A stretch of 64,000 nucleotides of DNA, taken from Pseudomonadota bacterium. GTDB taxonomy: Bacteria; Pseudomonadota; Gammaproteobacteria; Steroidobacterales; Steroidobacteraceae. The notes beneath the pieces are model-generated. The model ran no database searches. It was not told the origin of the DNA and saw only the letters and a program-made list of their open reading frames with translations. A program made the translations under genes and the position numbers. Where the stretch lies: positions 62,001-126,000 of the forward strand of contig JAFAGC010000009.1 of NCBI GenBank assembly GCA_023423065.1, in the 5' to 3' direction. How positions within the stretch are numbered: the first letter of the stretch is position 1; the number at the start of each line of letters is the position of its first letter. This document shows positions 17,585 through 25,691 of this stretch, piece after piece.

Positions 17585-18583
17585 GTGAGTACTTTCAAGG
17601 CATTCCGCATTCACGAAAGCGGCGGCAAGGTCGCCGCGCGTTTCGAGGACCTGACTCTCGACGCCCTCACGCCCGGCGAAGTCGTCATCGACGTCCAATA
17701 CTCGTCGATCAACTACAAGGACGCGCTCGCGGCGACCGGCGCGGGCAGGATCCTGCGGCGCTACCCGCTGGTCGGCGGCATCGACCTGGCGGGAGTAGTA
17801 AGAGCCTCGGAGGTTTCCGACTTCAAACCCGGAGACTCGGTGCTCGTCACCGGCAGCGGGCTGTCCGAGAACTTCGACGGCGGCTACGCGGAAGTCGCCC
17901 GCGTGAAGGCGGACAGCGTGATCGCGATGCCACCAGGTCTCGATGCGTTTCGGGCGATGGCAATCGGCACCGCGGGCTTCACCGCGGCGCTGGCGATCCA
18001 TCGCATGGAGCGAAACGGCCAGGAACCGTCGCGGGGCCCCATCGTCGTGACCGGCGCCACGGGCGGCGTCGGCAGCTTCGCCATCGACATGCTCGCCGGC
18101 CGCGGCTACGAGGTCATCGCGGTGACGGGCAAGCCGGACTCCTCCGACTACCTCTCGACACTCGGCGCGAGCCACATCCTGCTGCGCGGCGCGTTCTCGC
18201 TCGGCAGCCGGCCACTCGAACCCGCGCGTTACGCCGGCGCGATCGACAGCGTGGGGGGCGAGGTGCTCGCCGGACTCACCCGGCAGGTCGACTTCTGGGG
18301 AAACATCGCGAGCGTCGGGCTCGCGGGCGGAGCGCAGCTCGACATGACCGTCATGCCGTTCATCCTGCGCGGGGTGAACCTGCTCGGCATCAATTCCTCG
18401 GCGACGCGACGCGCGGAGCGGCTCGAGGTATGGCGGCGCATCGCCACCGACTGCGCGCCGCGGCACCTCGAGCGAATCGTCACGCGGACGATCGCGTTCG
18501 ACCTGCTGCCCGATGCCTTTCAGTCTTACATCGACGGCAAGGTCGTCGGGCGTACAGTCGTCAAGATCGGCGCGCGGCCGTAG
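17585..18583 (+). CDS. acuI: YhdH/AcuI family acryloyl-CoA reductase-type quinone oxidoreductase
   Basis: The 332-residue protein is a zinc-free medium-chain dehydrogenase/reductase of the YhdH/YhfP family, with YSSINYKDALAATG near the N-terminus and the NADPH motif VTGATGGVGSFAIDML. Characterised members (AcuI) reduce acryloyl-CoA to propionyl-CoA. Its position directly upstream of prpB (9-bp gap) supports this, since propionyl-CoA is the methylcitrate cycle substrate. I chose the GTG at 17585 because a GGGGGA Shine-Dalgarno sits 7 bp before it; a GTG at 17561 is in frame but overlaps the divergent control region. The name acuI is by family and context. Confidence 0.85.
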   Translation: MSTFKAFRIHESGGKVAARFEDLTLDALTPGEVVIDVQYSSINYKDALAATGAGRILRRYPLVGGIDLAGVVRASEVSDFKPGDSVLVTGSGLSENFDGGYAEVARVKADSVIAMPPGLDAFRAMAIGTAGFTAALAIHRMERNGQEPSRGPIVVTGATGGVGSFAIDMLAGRGYEVIAVTGKPDSSDYLSTLGASHILLRGAFSLGSRPLEPARYAGAIDSVGGEVLAGLTRQVDFWGNIASVGLAGGAQLDMTVMPFILRGVNLLGINSSATRRAERLEVWRRIATDCAPRHLERIVTRTIAFDLLPDAFQSYIDGKVVGRTVVKIGARP

Positions 18584-18592
18584 ACTTCGCAC

Positions 18593-19492
18593 ATGACGCA
18601 GACTTCTCTCAAGCTCACCGCAGGCGCGAAATTCCGCGCGGCGCTCGCCGCGGAGAAACCGCTGCAGGTCGTCGGCGCCATCAACGCGTACGTCGCACGC
18701 ATGGCCGAGGCCACCGGCTTCCGTGCGCTCTATCTATCGGGCGGCGGCGTCGCCGCGAATTCGCTCGGGCTCCCCGATCTCGGCATCAGCACGATGGACG
18801 ACGTGCTCATCGACATCCGGCGCATCACCGACGCGAGCACGCTGCCGCTTCTGGTCGACGCGGACACGGGTTGGGGCGGCGCGTTCAACATCGCGCGCAC
18901 CGTGCGATCGTTCATCAAGGGCGGCGCGGCCGGCATGCACATCGAGGACCAGGTTCAGGCCAAGCGCTGCGGCCACCGGCCCGGCAAGGAAGTGGTGCCA
19001 CTCGATGAAATGGTGGACCGCGTGAAGGCCGCGGTCGACGCGCGCACCGACGGCAGCTTCGTCATCATGGCGCGCAGCGACGCACTCGCGAGCGAAGGCC
19101 TCGACCGCATGCTCGAGCGCCTGCGCGCGTGCGTGGAGGCGGGCGCCGACGCGGTGTTCCCCGAGGCCATCACGGATCTCGCGATGTACCGCAAGGTGCG
19201 CGAGGCCGTGCAGGTGCCGGTGCTCGCCAACATCACCGAGTTCGGCAAGACGCCGCTGTACACGCGCGACGAGCTCGGCTCCGTGGGCGTCGACATCGTG
19301 CTGCATTGCTGCTCGGCGTACCGCGCGATGAATCTCGCGGCGCTCGAGGTCTACCAGGCCATCCGCCGCGACGGCACGCAGAAGAACGTGGTCGCGGACA
19401 TGCAGACGCGCGACGACCTCTACAAGTATCTCGACTACCACGCCTACGAGCGCAAGCTCGACGAGCTGTTCGCGAACGAGAAAAAGTCGTAA
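18593..19492 (+). CDS. prpB: 2-methylisocitrate lyase
   Basis: The 299-residue protein belongs to the isocitrate lyase/PEP mutase superfamily. It has the catalytic loop KRCGHRPGKE, the metal-binding VDADTGWGG and the GMHIEDQ segment that distinguish PrpB. It splits 2-methylisocitrate into pyruvate and succinate, the last step of the methylcitrate cycle. It follows acuI by 9 bp and precedes prpC by 18 bp, so a single transcript is likely. No prpR regulator gene is seen in the neighbourhood. Confidence 0.95.
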   Translation: MTQTSLKLTAGAKFRAALAAEKPLQVVGAINAYVARMAEATGFRALYLSGGGVAANSLGLPDLGISTMDDVLIDIRRITDASTLPLLVDADTGWGGAFNIARTVRSFIKGGAAGMHIEDQVQAKRCGHRPGKEVVPLDEMVDRVKAAVDARTDGSFVIMARSDALASEGLDRMLERLRACVEAGADAVFPEAITDLAMYRKVREAVQVPVLANITEFGKTPLYTRDELGSVGVDIVLHCCSAYRAMNLAALEVYQAIRRDGTQKNVVADMQTRDDLYKYLDYHAYERKLDELFANEKKS

Positions 19493-19510
19493 CCCCAGGA
19501 GCGCCCGCCC

Positions 19511-20653
19511 ATGAACGCCACGCCGAAGCCGAAGAAGTCCGTCGCGCTGTCCGGTGTCGCGGCCGGGAACACGGCGCTGTGCAGCGTCGGGCGCAGCGGC
19601 AACGACCTGCACTATCGCGGTTACGACATCCTCGAGGTCGCCGGGAGTTGCGAGTTCGAGGAGATCGCCTATCTACTGATCCACGGAAAGCTGCCCAACC
19701 AGGCGGAGCTCGCGGCCTACAAGGCGAAGCTCAAGAACCTGCGCGGCATCCCGGCGCCGGTCCGCGCGATCCTCGAGCAGCTTCCGCCCGGCGCTCACCC
19801 GATGGACGTGCTGCGCACCGGCGCGTCGGCCCTGGGCTGCGTGTTGCCCGAGCCGGTCGATCACAACGAGGCCGGTGCGCGCGAGATCGCGGATCACCTG
19901 CTGGCGAGCTTTCCGTCGATGTTGTGCTACTGGTACCACTACTCGCACAGCAGTCGGCGAATCCACGTCGAGACGGACGACGATTCGGTGGGCGGGCATT
20001 TCCTGCACCTGTTGCACCGGCGTCCGCCACCGGCGAACTGGGTGCGCGCGATGCACACCTCGCTCATCCTCTACGCGGAGCACGAATTCAACTCGTCCAC
20101 GTTCACCGCGCGGGTCATCGCGGGAACCGGCTCTGACATCTACTCCTGCATCACCGGCGCGATCGGCGCGCTGCGCGGGCCGAAACACGGCGGCGCGAAC
20201 GAAGTCGCGCTCGAGATCCAGGAGCGTTATTCGACGCCCGACGAAGCGGAGGCCGACATCCGCAAGCGCGTCGCCAACAAGGAAATCATCATCGGCTTCG
20301 GCCACCCGGTATATACCGTGTCCGATCCGCGCAACGTGATCATCAAGGGCGTGGCCGAGAAGCTGGCCCGCGAGGCGGGCGACACGAAGCTCTACGACAT
20401 CGCCGAGCGCATCGAGACGCTCATGATGCAGCTCAAGCAGATGTTCCCGAACCTCGACTGGTTCAGCGCGGTGAGTTACCACCTGATGGGCGTGCCCACT
20501 GCGATGTTCACGCCGCTGTTCGTCATGTCGCGCGTGACCGGCTGGAGCGCGCACGTGATCGAGCAACGCGCCGACGGCAAGATCATCCGCCCGGCGGCCA
20601 ACTACATCGGCCCGGAAAACCGGCCGGTCGTACCCATCGCGCAGCGGCCGTAA
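19511..20653 (+). CDS. prpC: 2-methylcitrate synthase
   Basis: The 380-residue citrate-synthase-fold enzyme has the NDLHYRGYDILEVA start typical of PrpC, the EHEFNSSTFTARV helix and the GFGHPVYTVSDPR motif containing an active-site His. It condenses propionyl-CoA with oxaloacetate. The N-terminal MNATPKPKKSVALSGVAAGNTALC segment fits PrpC better than the longer housekeeping GltA. It sits in order acuI–prpB–prpC, with a good AGGAG just before the start. Confidence 0.94.
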   Translation: MNATPKPKKSVALSGVAAGNTALCSVGRSGNDLHYRGYDILEVAGSCEFEEIAYLLIHGKLPNQAELAAYKAKLKNLRGIPAPVRAILEQLPPGAHPMDVLRTGASALGCVLPEPVDHNEAGAREIADHLLASFPSMLCYWYHYSHSSRRIHVETDDDSVGGHFLHLLHRRPPPANWVRAMHTSLILYAEHEFNSSTFTARVIAGTGSDIYSCITGAIGALRGPKHGGANEVALEIQERYSTPDEAEADIRKRVANKEIIIGFGHPVYTVSDPRNVIIKGVAEKLAREAGDTKLYDIAERIETLMMQLKQMFPNLDWFSAVSYHLMGVPTAMFTPLFVMSRVTGWSAHVIEQRADGKIIRPAANYIGPENRPVVPIAQRP

Positions 20654-20673
20654 CCGAAGACCAAGGAGGCGAC

Positions 20674-21051
20674 ATGGAATCCGGTGCCAGTAGACGTGGT
20701 GCGGTGTGGACAGCGACGCTCGCGGCTCTCCTGGCGGTCATGCCGGCGTTCGGCCGGCCGCCCGTGCCGAAGTTTCAGATCATCGAAGGCATACGCGAAC
20801 TCGCCGCGCAACAGCTCCGCAAGAACAAGGACGACGTCGACGTCCGCGCATCCCTGGCGGCCCAGGGCATGAACGAGGCGCAACTCAACGAGCTCGTCAT
20901 GGACATCGGCCAGGAATTCGGCGTGGTGATCTCGTCGCGCGCGATCTTCGAAGCGAAGCAGCGCGAGCCCGTGTATCCCCTCAGCGTGCGTGCGCTGGCC
21001 GACATGGTCGAGGAGCGCATGGTGCGGCAGGACTCGCCTTTCCCCGAGTAA
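20674..21051 (+). CDS. Secreted acyl-carrier-protein-like protein without the phosphopantetheine serine
   Basis: The 125-residue product starts 20 bp after prpC with a near-perfect AAGGAGG ribosome site, so it is clearly expressed with the prp genes. A signal peptide (about residues 1–27, ending near AFG) is followed by a segment that lines up by eye with acyl carrier proteins: IRELAAQQL, DVDVRASLAAQG, then ELVMDIGQEFGVVIS (compare ELVMxxEEEFGIEIP of ACP). Where ACPs have Asp-Ser-Leu, this has Asn-Glu-Ala, so it cannot carry a pantetheine arm. The final LSVRALADMVEERM matches the last ACP helix. Function unknown; similarity is inferred by eye. Confidence 0.6.
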   Translation: MESGASRRGAVWTATLAALLAVMPAFGRPPVPKFQIIEGIRELAAQQLRKNKDDVDVRASLAAQGMNEAQLNELVMDIGQEFGVVISSRAIFEAKQREPVYPLSVRALADMVEERMVRQDSPFPE

Positions 21052-21100
21052 ATCCACCGATTAGCCCGGCCGCCGCCGAGTGGGTAAGATGCGCGCCGTT

Positions 21101-21160
21101 CGCGGGGACGGCCCCGCGGGCGCATCGCCAGCTCGGGGACGACCCCATTCCTCAATGAGG
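21101..21160 (+). promoter_or_regulatory. Guanidine-II (mini-ykkC) riboswitch
   Basis: Two short GC hairpins with ACGR tetraloops lie just upstream of gdx. The first is CGCGGGG-ACGG-CCCCGCG (21101–21118) and the second GGGG-ACGA-CCCC (21135–21146), separated by 16 nt. Twin hairpins with ACGR loops and a following ribosome site are the definition of the mini-ykkC motif, which senses guanidinium. The Shine-Dalgarno (TGAGG, 21156–21160) lies 9 nt after the second hairpin and is complementary to the CCTCA just before it (21150–21154), suggesting control of translation: guanidine binding would free the site. The downstream gene is the expected exporter, which strongly supports the call. Confidence 0.9.
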
Positions 21161-21165
21161 TCGTG

Positions 21166-21486
21166 ATGAACTGGTTGCTGTTGGTCATCGCCGGGATGCT
21201 CGAAGTCGGCTGGGCCGTGGGTCTCAAGTACACCGAGGGTTTCACGCGTCCGTGGCCCACCGTTGCAACGGTCGGCGCCATGATCGTGAGTCTCATGCTG
21301 CTCGGCATCGCGATGAAGACGCTGCCGGTCGGCACCGCTTACGCGGTGTGGGTAGGAGTCGGCGCCGTCGGAACGGCCGTGCTCGGCATCTACCTGTTCG
21401 GCGAGAGCGCGAACCCCGGCAAACTCGCGAGCCTCGCGCTGATCGTGGTGGGCATCGTCGGGCTCAGGCTGGCCGGCGAACATTGA
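21166..21486 (+). CDS. gdx: SMR family guanidinium exporter (Gdx, formerly SugE)
   Basis: The 106-residue protein has four membrane helices and the small multidrug resistance fold. The essential Glu in AGMLEVGWAVGLKYTEGFTR, with the adjacent Trp and the KYTEGFTR loop, matches the Gdx/SugE branch that exchanges guanidinium for protons rather than the EmrE branch. The start ATG at 21166 follows a GTG at 21163; the TGAGG box favours the ATG. It sits behind a guanidine-II riboswitch, confirming the specificity by context, and lies between prpC and prpD. Confidence 0.93.
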   Translation: MNWLLLVIAGMLEVGWAVGLKYTEGFTRPWPTVATVGAMIVSLMLLGIAMKTLPVGTAYAVWVGVGAVGTAVLGIYLFGESANPGKLASLALIVVGIVGLRLAGEH

Positions 21487-21502
21487 GCACGGAGTCCTCG
21501 AA

Positions 21503-22957
21503 ATGTCGTCGCACGATTACAAGTCCGCGCAGCGTCCTGCGCCCGACGAGCTTCTCGTCGCTGTTGCTGAATACGCGAAGAACTACAGGGTAGATAGCCC
21601 GCAGGCGTACGAAACCGCGCAGTACTGTCTCATGGACACGCTCGCGTGCGGCTTCCAGGCGCTCAAGTACCCGGCGTGCACGAAGCTGCTCGGCCCCGTG
21701 GTGCCGGGCGCGACGATGCCGGGCGGCTCGCGCGTGCCGGGCACGAGTTACGAACTCGACCCCGTGATGGGCGCGTTCAGCATCGGCGCGATGGTGCGCT
21801 GGCTCGATTTCAACGACACCTGGCTCGCGGCGGAATGGGGACATCCCTCCGACAACCTCGGCGCGATCCTCTCCCTGGCGGACTATCTATCCCGCCGCGC
21901 GATCCTGCTGGCCGAAAAGCCGCTCACGATGCGCGACGTCCTGACGGCGATGATCAAGGCGCATGAAATCCAGGGCGTGCTCGCGCTCGAGAATTCCTTC
22001 AATCGCGTCGGGCTCGATCACGTGCTGCTGGTGCGCGTCGCCTCGACCGCCGTCGCCGCGCAGATGCTCGGCGGCTCGCTCGAGCAGATCGTGAACGCGC
22101 TGTCGAACGCGTGGATCGACGGCGGCGCGTTGCGCACGTATCGCCACGCGCCGAACACCGGCTCGCGCAAGAGCTGGGCCGCGGGCGACGCCACGAGCCG
22201 CGCCGTGCGGCATGCGTTGTTCGCGATCAAGGACGAGATGGGATATCCATCCGCGCTGACGGCGAAAACCTGGGGTTTCCAGGAAGTCCTGTTCAAGGGC
22301 AAGCCTCTGGTTCTCGCGCAGCCGCTCGGCAGCTACGTGATGGAGAACGTGCTGTTCAAGATCTCCTATCCCGCCGAGTTCCACGCGCAGACCGCGGTGG
22401 AGTGCGCGATGGCGCTGCATCCGCGCGTGAAGGACCGGCTCGCGTCCATCGAGAAGATAGTCATCGAGACGCAGGAGCCCGGCGTCCGCATCATCGACAA
22501 GACCGGTCCGCTCGCGAATCCCGCCGATCGCGATCACTGCATCCAGTACATGGTCGCGGTGCCGCTGATCTTCGGTCGGCTCACCGCCGCGGATTACGAG
22601 GACGAGATCGCGAGCGATCCGCGCATCGACGTATTGCGCGCGAAGATGACCGTGCGCGAGAACCCGACGTTCACGAAGGAATACTACGAGCGCGACAAGC
22701 GCCACATCGGCAACTCGGTGACCATCCACTTCAGCGACGGCTCGCCGGCGCTCGAGATGCGCGTCGACTTTCCGGTGGGACACCGCAAGCGGCGCGCCGA
22801 GGGCATGCCGCTGCTGGTCGAGAAATTCAACGCGTCGGTCGCGGCGCATTTCTCCGAACGGCAGACCGAGGCGATCAAGGCGATGTTCGCGCGCAAGGAC
22901 TTCGATTCGATGACCGTGAACGAATTCATGGCCCAGCTCGTCGCGAACGGCAAATGA
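21503..22957 (+). CDS. prpD: 2-methylcitrate dehydratase (MmgE/PrpD family)
   Basis: The 484-residue protein matches E. coli PrpD in length (483) and carries the family segments YCLMDTLACGFQAL, LDFNDTWLAAEWGHPSDNLGA split by the conserved Trp-Gly-His-Pro, and SYPAEFHAQTAVE. It dehydrates 2-methylcitrate to 2-methylaconitate. No acnD/prpF alternative is nearby, so the PrpD route is probably used, with hydration by a general aconitase. It follows gdx by 16 bp and overlaps rsmG by 4 bp, so methylcitrate genes, the guanidine cassette and rsmG may be partly co-transcribed. Confidence 0.94.
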   Translation: MSSHDYKSAQRPAPDELLVAVAEYAKNYRVDSPQAYETAQYCLMDTLACGFQALKYPACTKLLGPVVPGATMPGGSRVPGTSYELDPVMGAFSIGAMVRWLDFNDTWLAAEWGHPSDNLGAILSLADYLSRRAILLAEKPLTMRDVLTAMIKAHEIQGVLALENSFNRVGLDHVLLVRVASTAVAAQMLGGSLEQIVNALSNAWIDGGALRTYRHAPNTGSRKSWAAGDATSRAVRHALFAIKDEMGYPSALTAKTWGFQEVLFKGKPLVLAQPLGSYVMENVLFKISYPAEFHAQTAVECAMALHPRVKDRLASIEKIVIETQEPGVRIIDKTGPLANPADRDHCIQYMVAVPLIFGRLTAADYEDEIASDPRIDVLRAKMTVRENPTFTKEYYERDKRHIGNSVTIHFSDGSPALEMRVDFPVGHRKRRAEGMPLLVEKFNASVAAHFSERQTEAIKAMFARKDFDSMTVNEFMAQLVANGK

Positions 22958-23613
22958 CCGCGGCCCCGCTCGACGCCGTCACGTGGAAGGCACGCCTCGA
23001 CGCGGGCGCGCGCGAGATGGGCGTCGAACTCGACGAGTCGCAGGTCGAGATCCTGTGGATGTACGCCGGGAAGCTGCGCGAACGCAACGAACACGTGAAC
23101 CTCACGTCGATCGTCACGCCCGAGGGGATTCTCACGCTGCACATGCTCGACAGCCTGAGTCTCGTGCCGCATCTCGGCGATGCGCGCCGCATCATCGACG
23201 TCGGCACGGGCGGCGGATTTCCCGGCATCCCGCTCGCGGTCGCGTGCCCCGACCGCGACTTCACGCTCATCGACGGTACTCAGAAGAAGATCCGCTTCGT
23301 CGCGGAGAGCATCGAACAACTCGACATCCGCAATGCGCGCGCGATCGCGGCGCGCGCCGAGAACTACGGCGGCGAGAAGGACTTCGATGCCGTCGTGGTC
23401 CGCGCGGTCGGGACCCTCGCCGATGTTCTACATAACGCCGGGCGCCTCGTCGGCAGCGGCGGTCGGCTGCTCGCGATGAAGGGCAAGCTGCCCGAGGACG
23501 AGATTCGCGAACTGCCCCGAGGGTGGAGCGCGGAAGTGACGCCGCTGCGCGTGCCGGGACTCGATGCGGAACGGCATCTTGTCGCCATTACACGTCAGCG
23601 TGCCGCGCGCTAG
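22954..23613 (+). CDS. rsmG: 16S rRNA (guanine527-N7)-methyltransferase RsmG
   Basis: The 219-residue Rossmann methyltransferase carries the SAM motif DVGTGGGFPGIPLAV, the LTSI element before it and HMLDSLSLVP, all diagnostic of RsmG (GidB), which methylates G527 of 16S rRNA. Its ATG overlaps the prpD stop (ATGA). In most gammaproteobacteria rsmG follows mnmG; here that neighbour is replaced by the prp cluster, but the downstream parAB–atp order is kept. Confidence 0.95.
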   Translation: MTAAPLDAVTWKARLDAGAREMGVELDESQVEILWMYAGKLRERNEHVNLTSIVTPEGILTLHMLDSLSLVPHLGDARRIIDVGTGGGFPGIPLAVACPDRDFTLIDGTQKKIRFVAESIEQLDIRNARAIAARAENYGGEKDFDAVVVRAVGTLADVLHNAGRLVGSGGRLLAMKGKLPEDEIRELPRGWSAEVTPLRVPGLDAERHLVAITRQRAAR

Positions 23614-23689
23614 GAACGTCACCGCGCGCGTCGTCGCCGGCGGCAAAAACGCTCGCTAAGCCTCGGGCACAGCGGGTTAAGATCGGCCC

Positions 23690-24532
23690 ATGAAGCGCAT
23701 CATCGCGGTCGCGAACCAGAAGGGCGGGGTCGGAAAGACCACGACGTCGGTGAACCTCGCCGCGTCGTTCGCCGCGACGCGCCGCCGCGTGCTGCTCATC
23801 GACATCGACCCGCAGGGCAACGCGACGATGGGTTGCGGCATCGAGAAGTCGCAGATCGAACGTGGCACGGGCGACGTGTTGCTGGGCGAATGCGATGCGG
23901 CCGCGGCCATCATCCCACTCGAGTCGATGCCCGGGATGTCGGTGATGCCCGCGAACCAGGACCTGGTCGCGGCGGAAGTCCAGCTCCTAACTACCCTCGC
24001 GGGCCGCGAGCTGCGCCTGCGCAATGCGCTCAAGCCCATCCAGGATCAGTACGAAGTCATCCTCATCGACTGCCCGCCGTCGCTCAACATGCTCACGCTG
24101 AACGCGCTGGTCGCGGCGCAGAGCGTGCTGATCCCGATGCAGTGCGAGTACTACGCGCTCGAGGGACTGTCCGCGCTGGTCGGGACGATCGAGCAGATCA
24201 AGGCATCCGTGAGCCCGAACCTCGAGATCGAAGGCATCCTGCGCACGATGTTCGATCCGCGTAACAACCTCGCGAACGAAGTGTCGGCGCAGCTCATCTC
24301 CGTGTTCGGCGACAAGGTGTTCCGCACCATCGTGCCGCGCAACGTGCGGCTCGCCGAGGCGCCGTCGTTCGGCAAGCCGGTGCTCCAACACGACAAGGAC
24401 TCGCGCGGCGCGCTTGCCTATCTCGCGCTCGCCGGCGAGATGCTGCGCAAGGAAGACGAATCGGGCGCCGGCGAACCGGAAGCGGTGCCGCCGGCCGAGT
24501 CCACGACCGACGCGGAACGACAGGTTAGTTAG
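23690..24532 (+). CDS. parA: Chromosome-partitioning ATPase ParA (Soj)
   Basis: The 280-residue protein opens MKRIIAVANQKGGVGKTTTS with the deviant Walker A motif of ParA, then LIDIDPQGNATMG and LIDCPPSLNMLTLNAL (switch regions). It has no N-terminal helix-turn-helix, so it is the chromosomal Soj type that forms ATP-dependent gradients moving ParB–parS complexes. The C-terminal 25 residues are acidic and unconserved. Normally parB follows directly, but here about 1.4 kb of AT-richer DNA separates them. A TTAGTTAG word overlaps the stop codon. Confidence 0.95.
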   Translation: MKRIIAVANQKGGVGKTTTSVNLAASFAATRRRVLLIDIDPQGNATMGCGIEKSQIERGTGDVLLGECDAAAAIIPLESMPGMSVMPANQDLVAAEVQLLTTLAGRELRLRNALKPIQDQYEVILIDCPPSLNMLTLNALVAAQSVLIPMQCEYYALEGLSALVGTIEQIKASVSPNLEIEGILRTMFDPRNNLANEVSAQLISVFGDKVFRTIVPRNVRLAEAPSFGKPVLQHDKDSRGALAYLALAGEMLRKEDESGAGEPEAVPPAESTTDAERQVS

Positions 24533-24593
24533 TTCCTCCCGCGTTCCGTGAAACGACGCACGGCTCATCGCCGCATCGGGCGGATAAGAGAAC

Positions 24594-24938
24594 ATGGGCG
24601 TTGATGGCTTCATGCTGATCGTCGGCATTGCCTGGCTGGTCCTGGTGACCGCTGTCCACTTGCTGGTGTTGAAAATCTGGCCGACTCATCGACGGGCAGT
24701 GCGGGCGGTGACAATGGCAACGCTGCTTGCACCCGGTATCGTCGGGCTGGACATGCTCACGCCCGTGCCCGCGTCGATCGCCACCGCGTTCTGGATCACT
24801 CAATTGCCTTGGACCGAGACCGAGATTGCCTGGAATGCGGGGTCCTGGGGTCTCGTGACGGCCGCGCTATTCGTTGCGGGCAAGGCATTTCCGCCAGGCA
24901 TTGGGGATGTACCGCCGCCGCTGCCGCTGAAGCTTTAG
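24594..24938 (+). CDS. Hypothetical small membrane protein inserted between parA and parB
   Basis: The 114-residue product has three predicted membrane segments (about residues 6–27, 38–60 and 82–100) and a Pro-rich end (GIGDVPPPLPLKL). I do not recognise the family. It starts 62 bp after parA. Base composition is lower in GC than the flanking par genes and the codon choice is looser (e.g. TTG, ATT, CAA), which suggests later arrival with the next gene. Confidence 0.6.
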   Translation: MGVDGFMLIVGIAWLVLVTAVHLLVLKIWPTHRRAVRAVTMATLLAPGIVGLDMLTPVPASIATAFWITQLPWTETEIAWNAGSWGLVTAALFVAGKAFPPGIGDVPPPLPLKL

Positions 24939-24965
24939 AGAAAAGAAGAATGTGAGCGTGAAGGA

Positions 24966-25691
24966 ATGAAGACCGCGACCACATTTGCTGCAGCCTTCGT
25001 ATTTGTTGCAGTCGTGGTTTCATTGAGCTTGCGCGAAAAACGGGATGCGGCCGAGGCGCCAGTTAGGACGATCGCCCAGCCGGCTATCGGTAGCGGGCAA
25101 GGTGGGGTCCAACCAGCACCCAATGCGCCGTCGCCGGAGGGCAGGTCAAACACCGGCACGCAGGTAGAGGGAAGCATTTCAACAGCGCCCCAATCGCGTC
25201 CGAACGTCAGCGTTGGCAAGGAACAAGAGTCAATCAGGCGCAGTCCGCTTGAAAGCGTAGCTCCTCACGAAGTGGTTAACCCAACAGTTGATATCAGTGA
25301 AGTTGGGCGTCCATTTCCCGTGTCCCGCTCTGCCCAAGTCGATTGCGCTCCGGATAGCAAGAGCCTCGACTGTGAGAATAAGCGCCGACTCGATGCGTTC
25401 GCGCAAGAGCCGCGGGATCTGGCTTGGGCACCTCAAGTGGAGAGTGCTCTTCGAGTCTTGATCGATCAGCGCAACCCTGGCTTCTCTATTAGGAATGTTG
25501 AATGCCGCCTCGTTACTTGCGTGCTGGAAGTGGCTTCATTGGAAGGCCATCTGAATCCGAACAGGAATCTACAGTATGAAGAGTGGCGCGAAGTACGTGC
25601 GAAGCCGTTCGGCTACCTGATCGGTCTTGAAAGCGATTCGATAGGACGCCGCATTACGGTGACACTGCAGATCTACGAGCGAATTCGCTAG
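24966..25691 (+). CDS. Hypothetical secreted/anchored protein inserted between parA and parB
   Basis: The 241-residue product starts with a hydrophobic segment (about residues 4–21), followed by a long Pro/Ser/Gln-rich low-complexity region (about 30–110) and a C-terminal domain with four cysteines (CAPDSKSLDCE and VECRLVTCVLEV), which suggests disulfides in the periplasm. It starts 28 bp after the small membrane protein. The GC content and codon use are clearly below that of neighbouring genes. Function unknown. The TAG stop is followed in the same frame by 60 further sense codons that look protein-like. Confidence 0.6.
   Translation: MKTATTFAAAFVFVAVVVSLSLREKRDAAEAPVRTIAQPAIGSGQGGVQPAPNAPSPEGRSNTGTQVEGSISTAPQSRPNVSVGKEQESIRRSPLESVAPHEVVNPTVDISEVGRPFPVSRSAQVDCAPDSKSLDCENKRRLDAFAQEPRDLAWAPQVESALRVLIDQRNPGFSIRNVECRLVTCVLEVASLEGHLNPNRNLQYEEWREVRAKPFGYLIGLESDSIGRRITVTLQIYERIR

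Noticed and set aside
24541..24555. parS-like half site GTTCCGTGAAAC between parA and the inserted genes
   Set aside because: Lacks the central bases of TGTTTCACGTGAAACA (only 14 positions long), so it is a poor match; other TGTTTCAC half sites at about 27436 and 35687 also fail in the second half.
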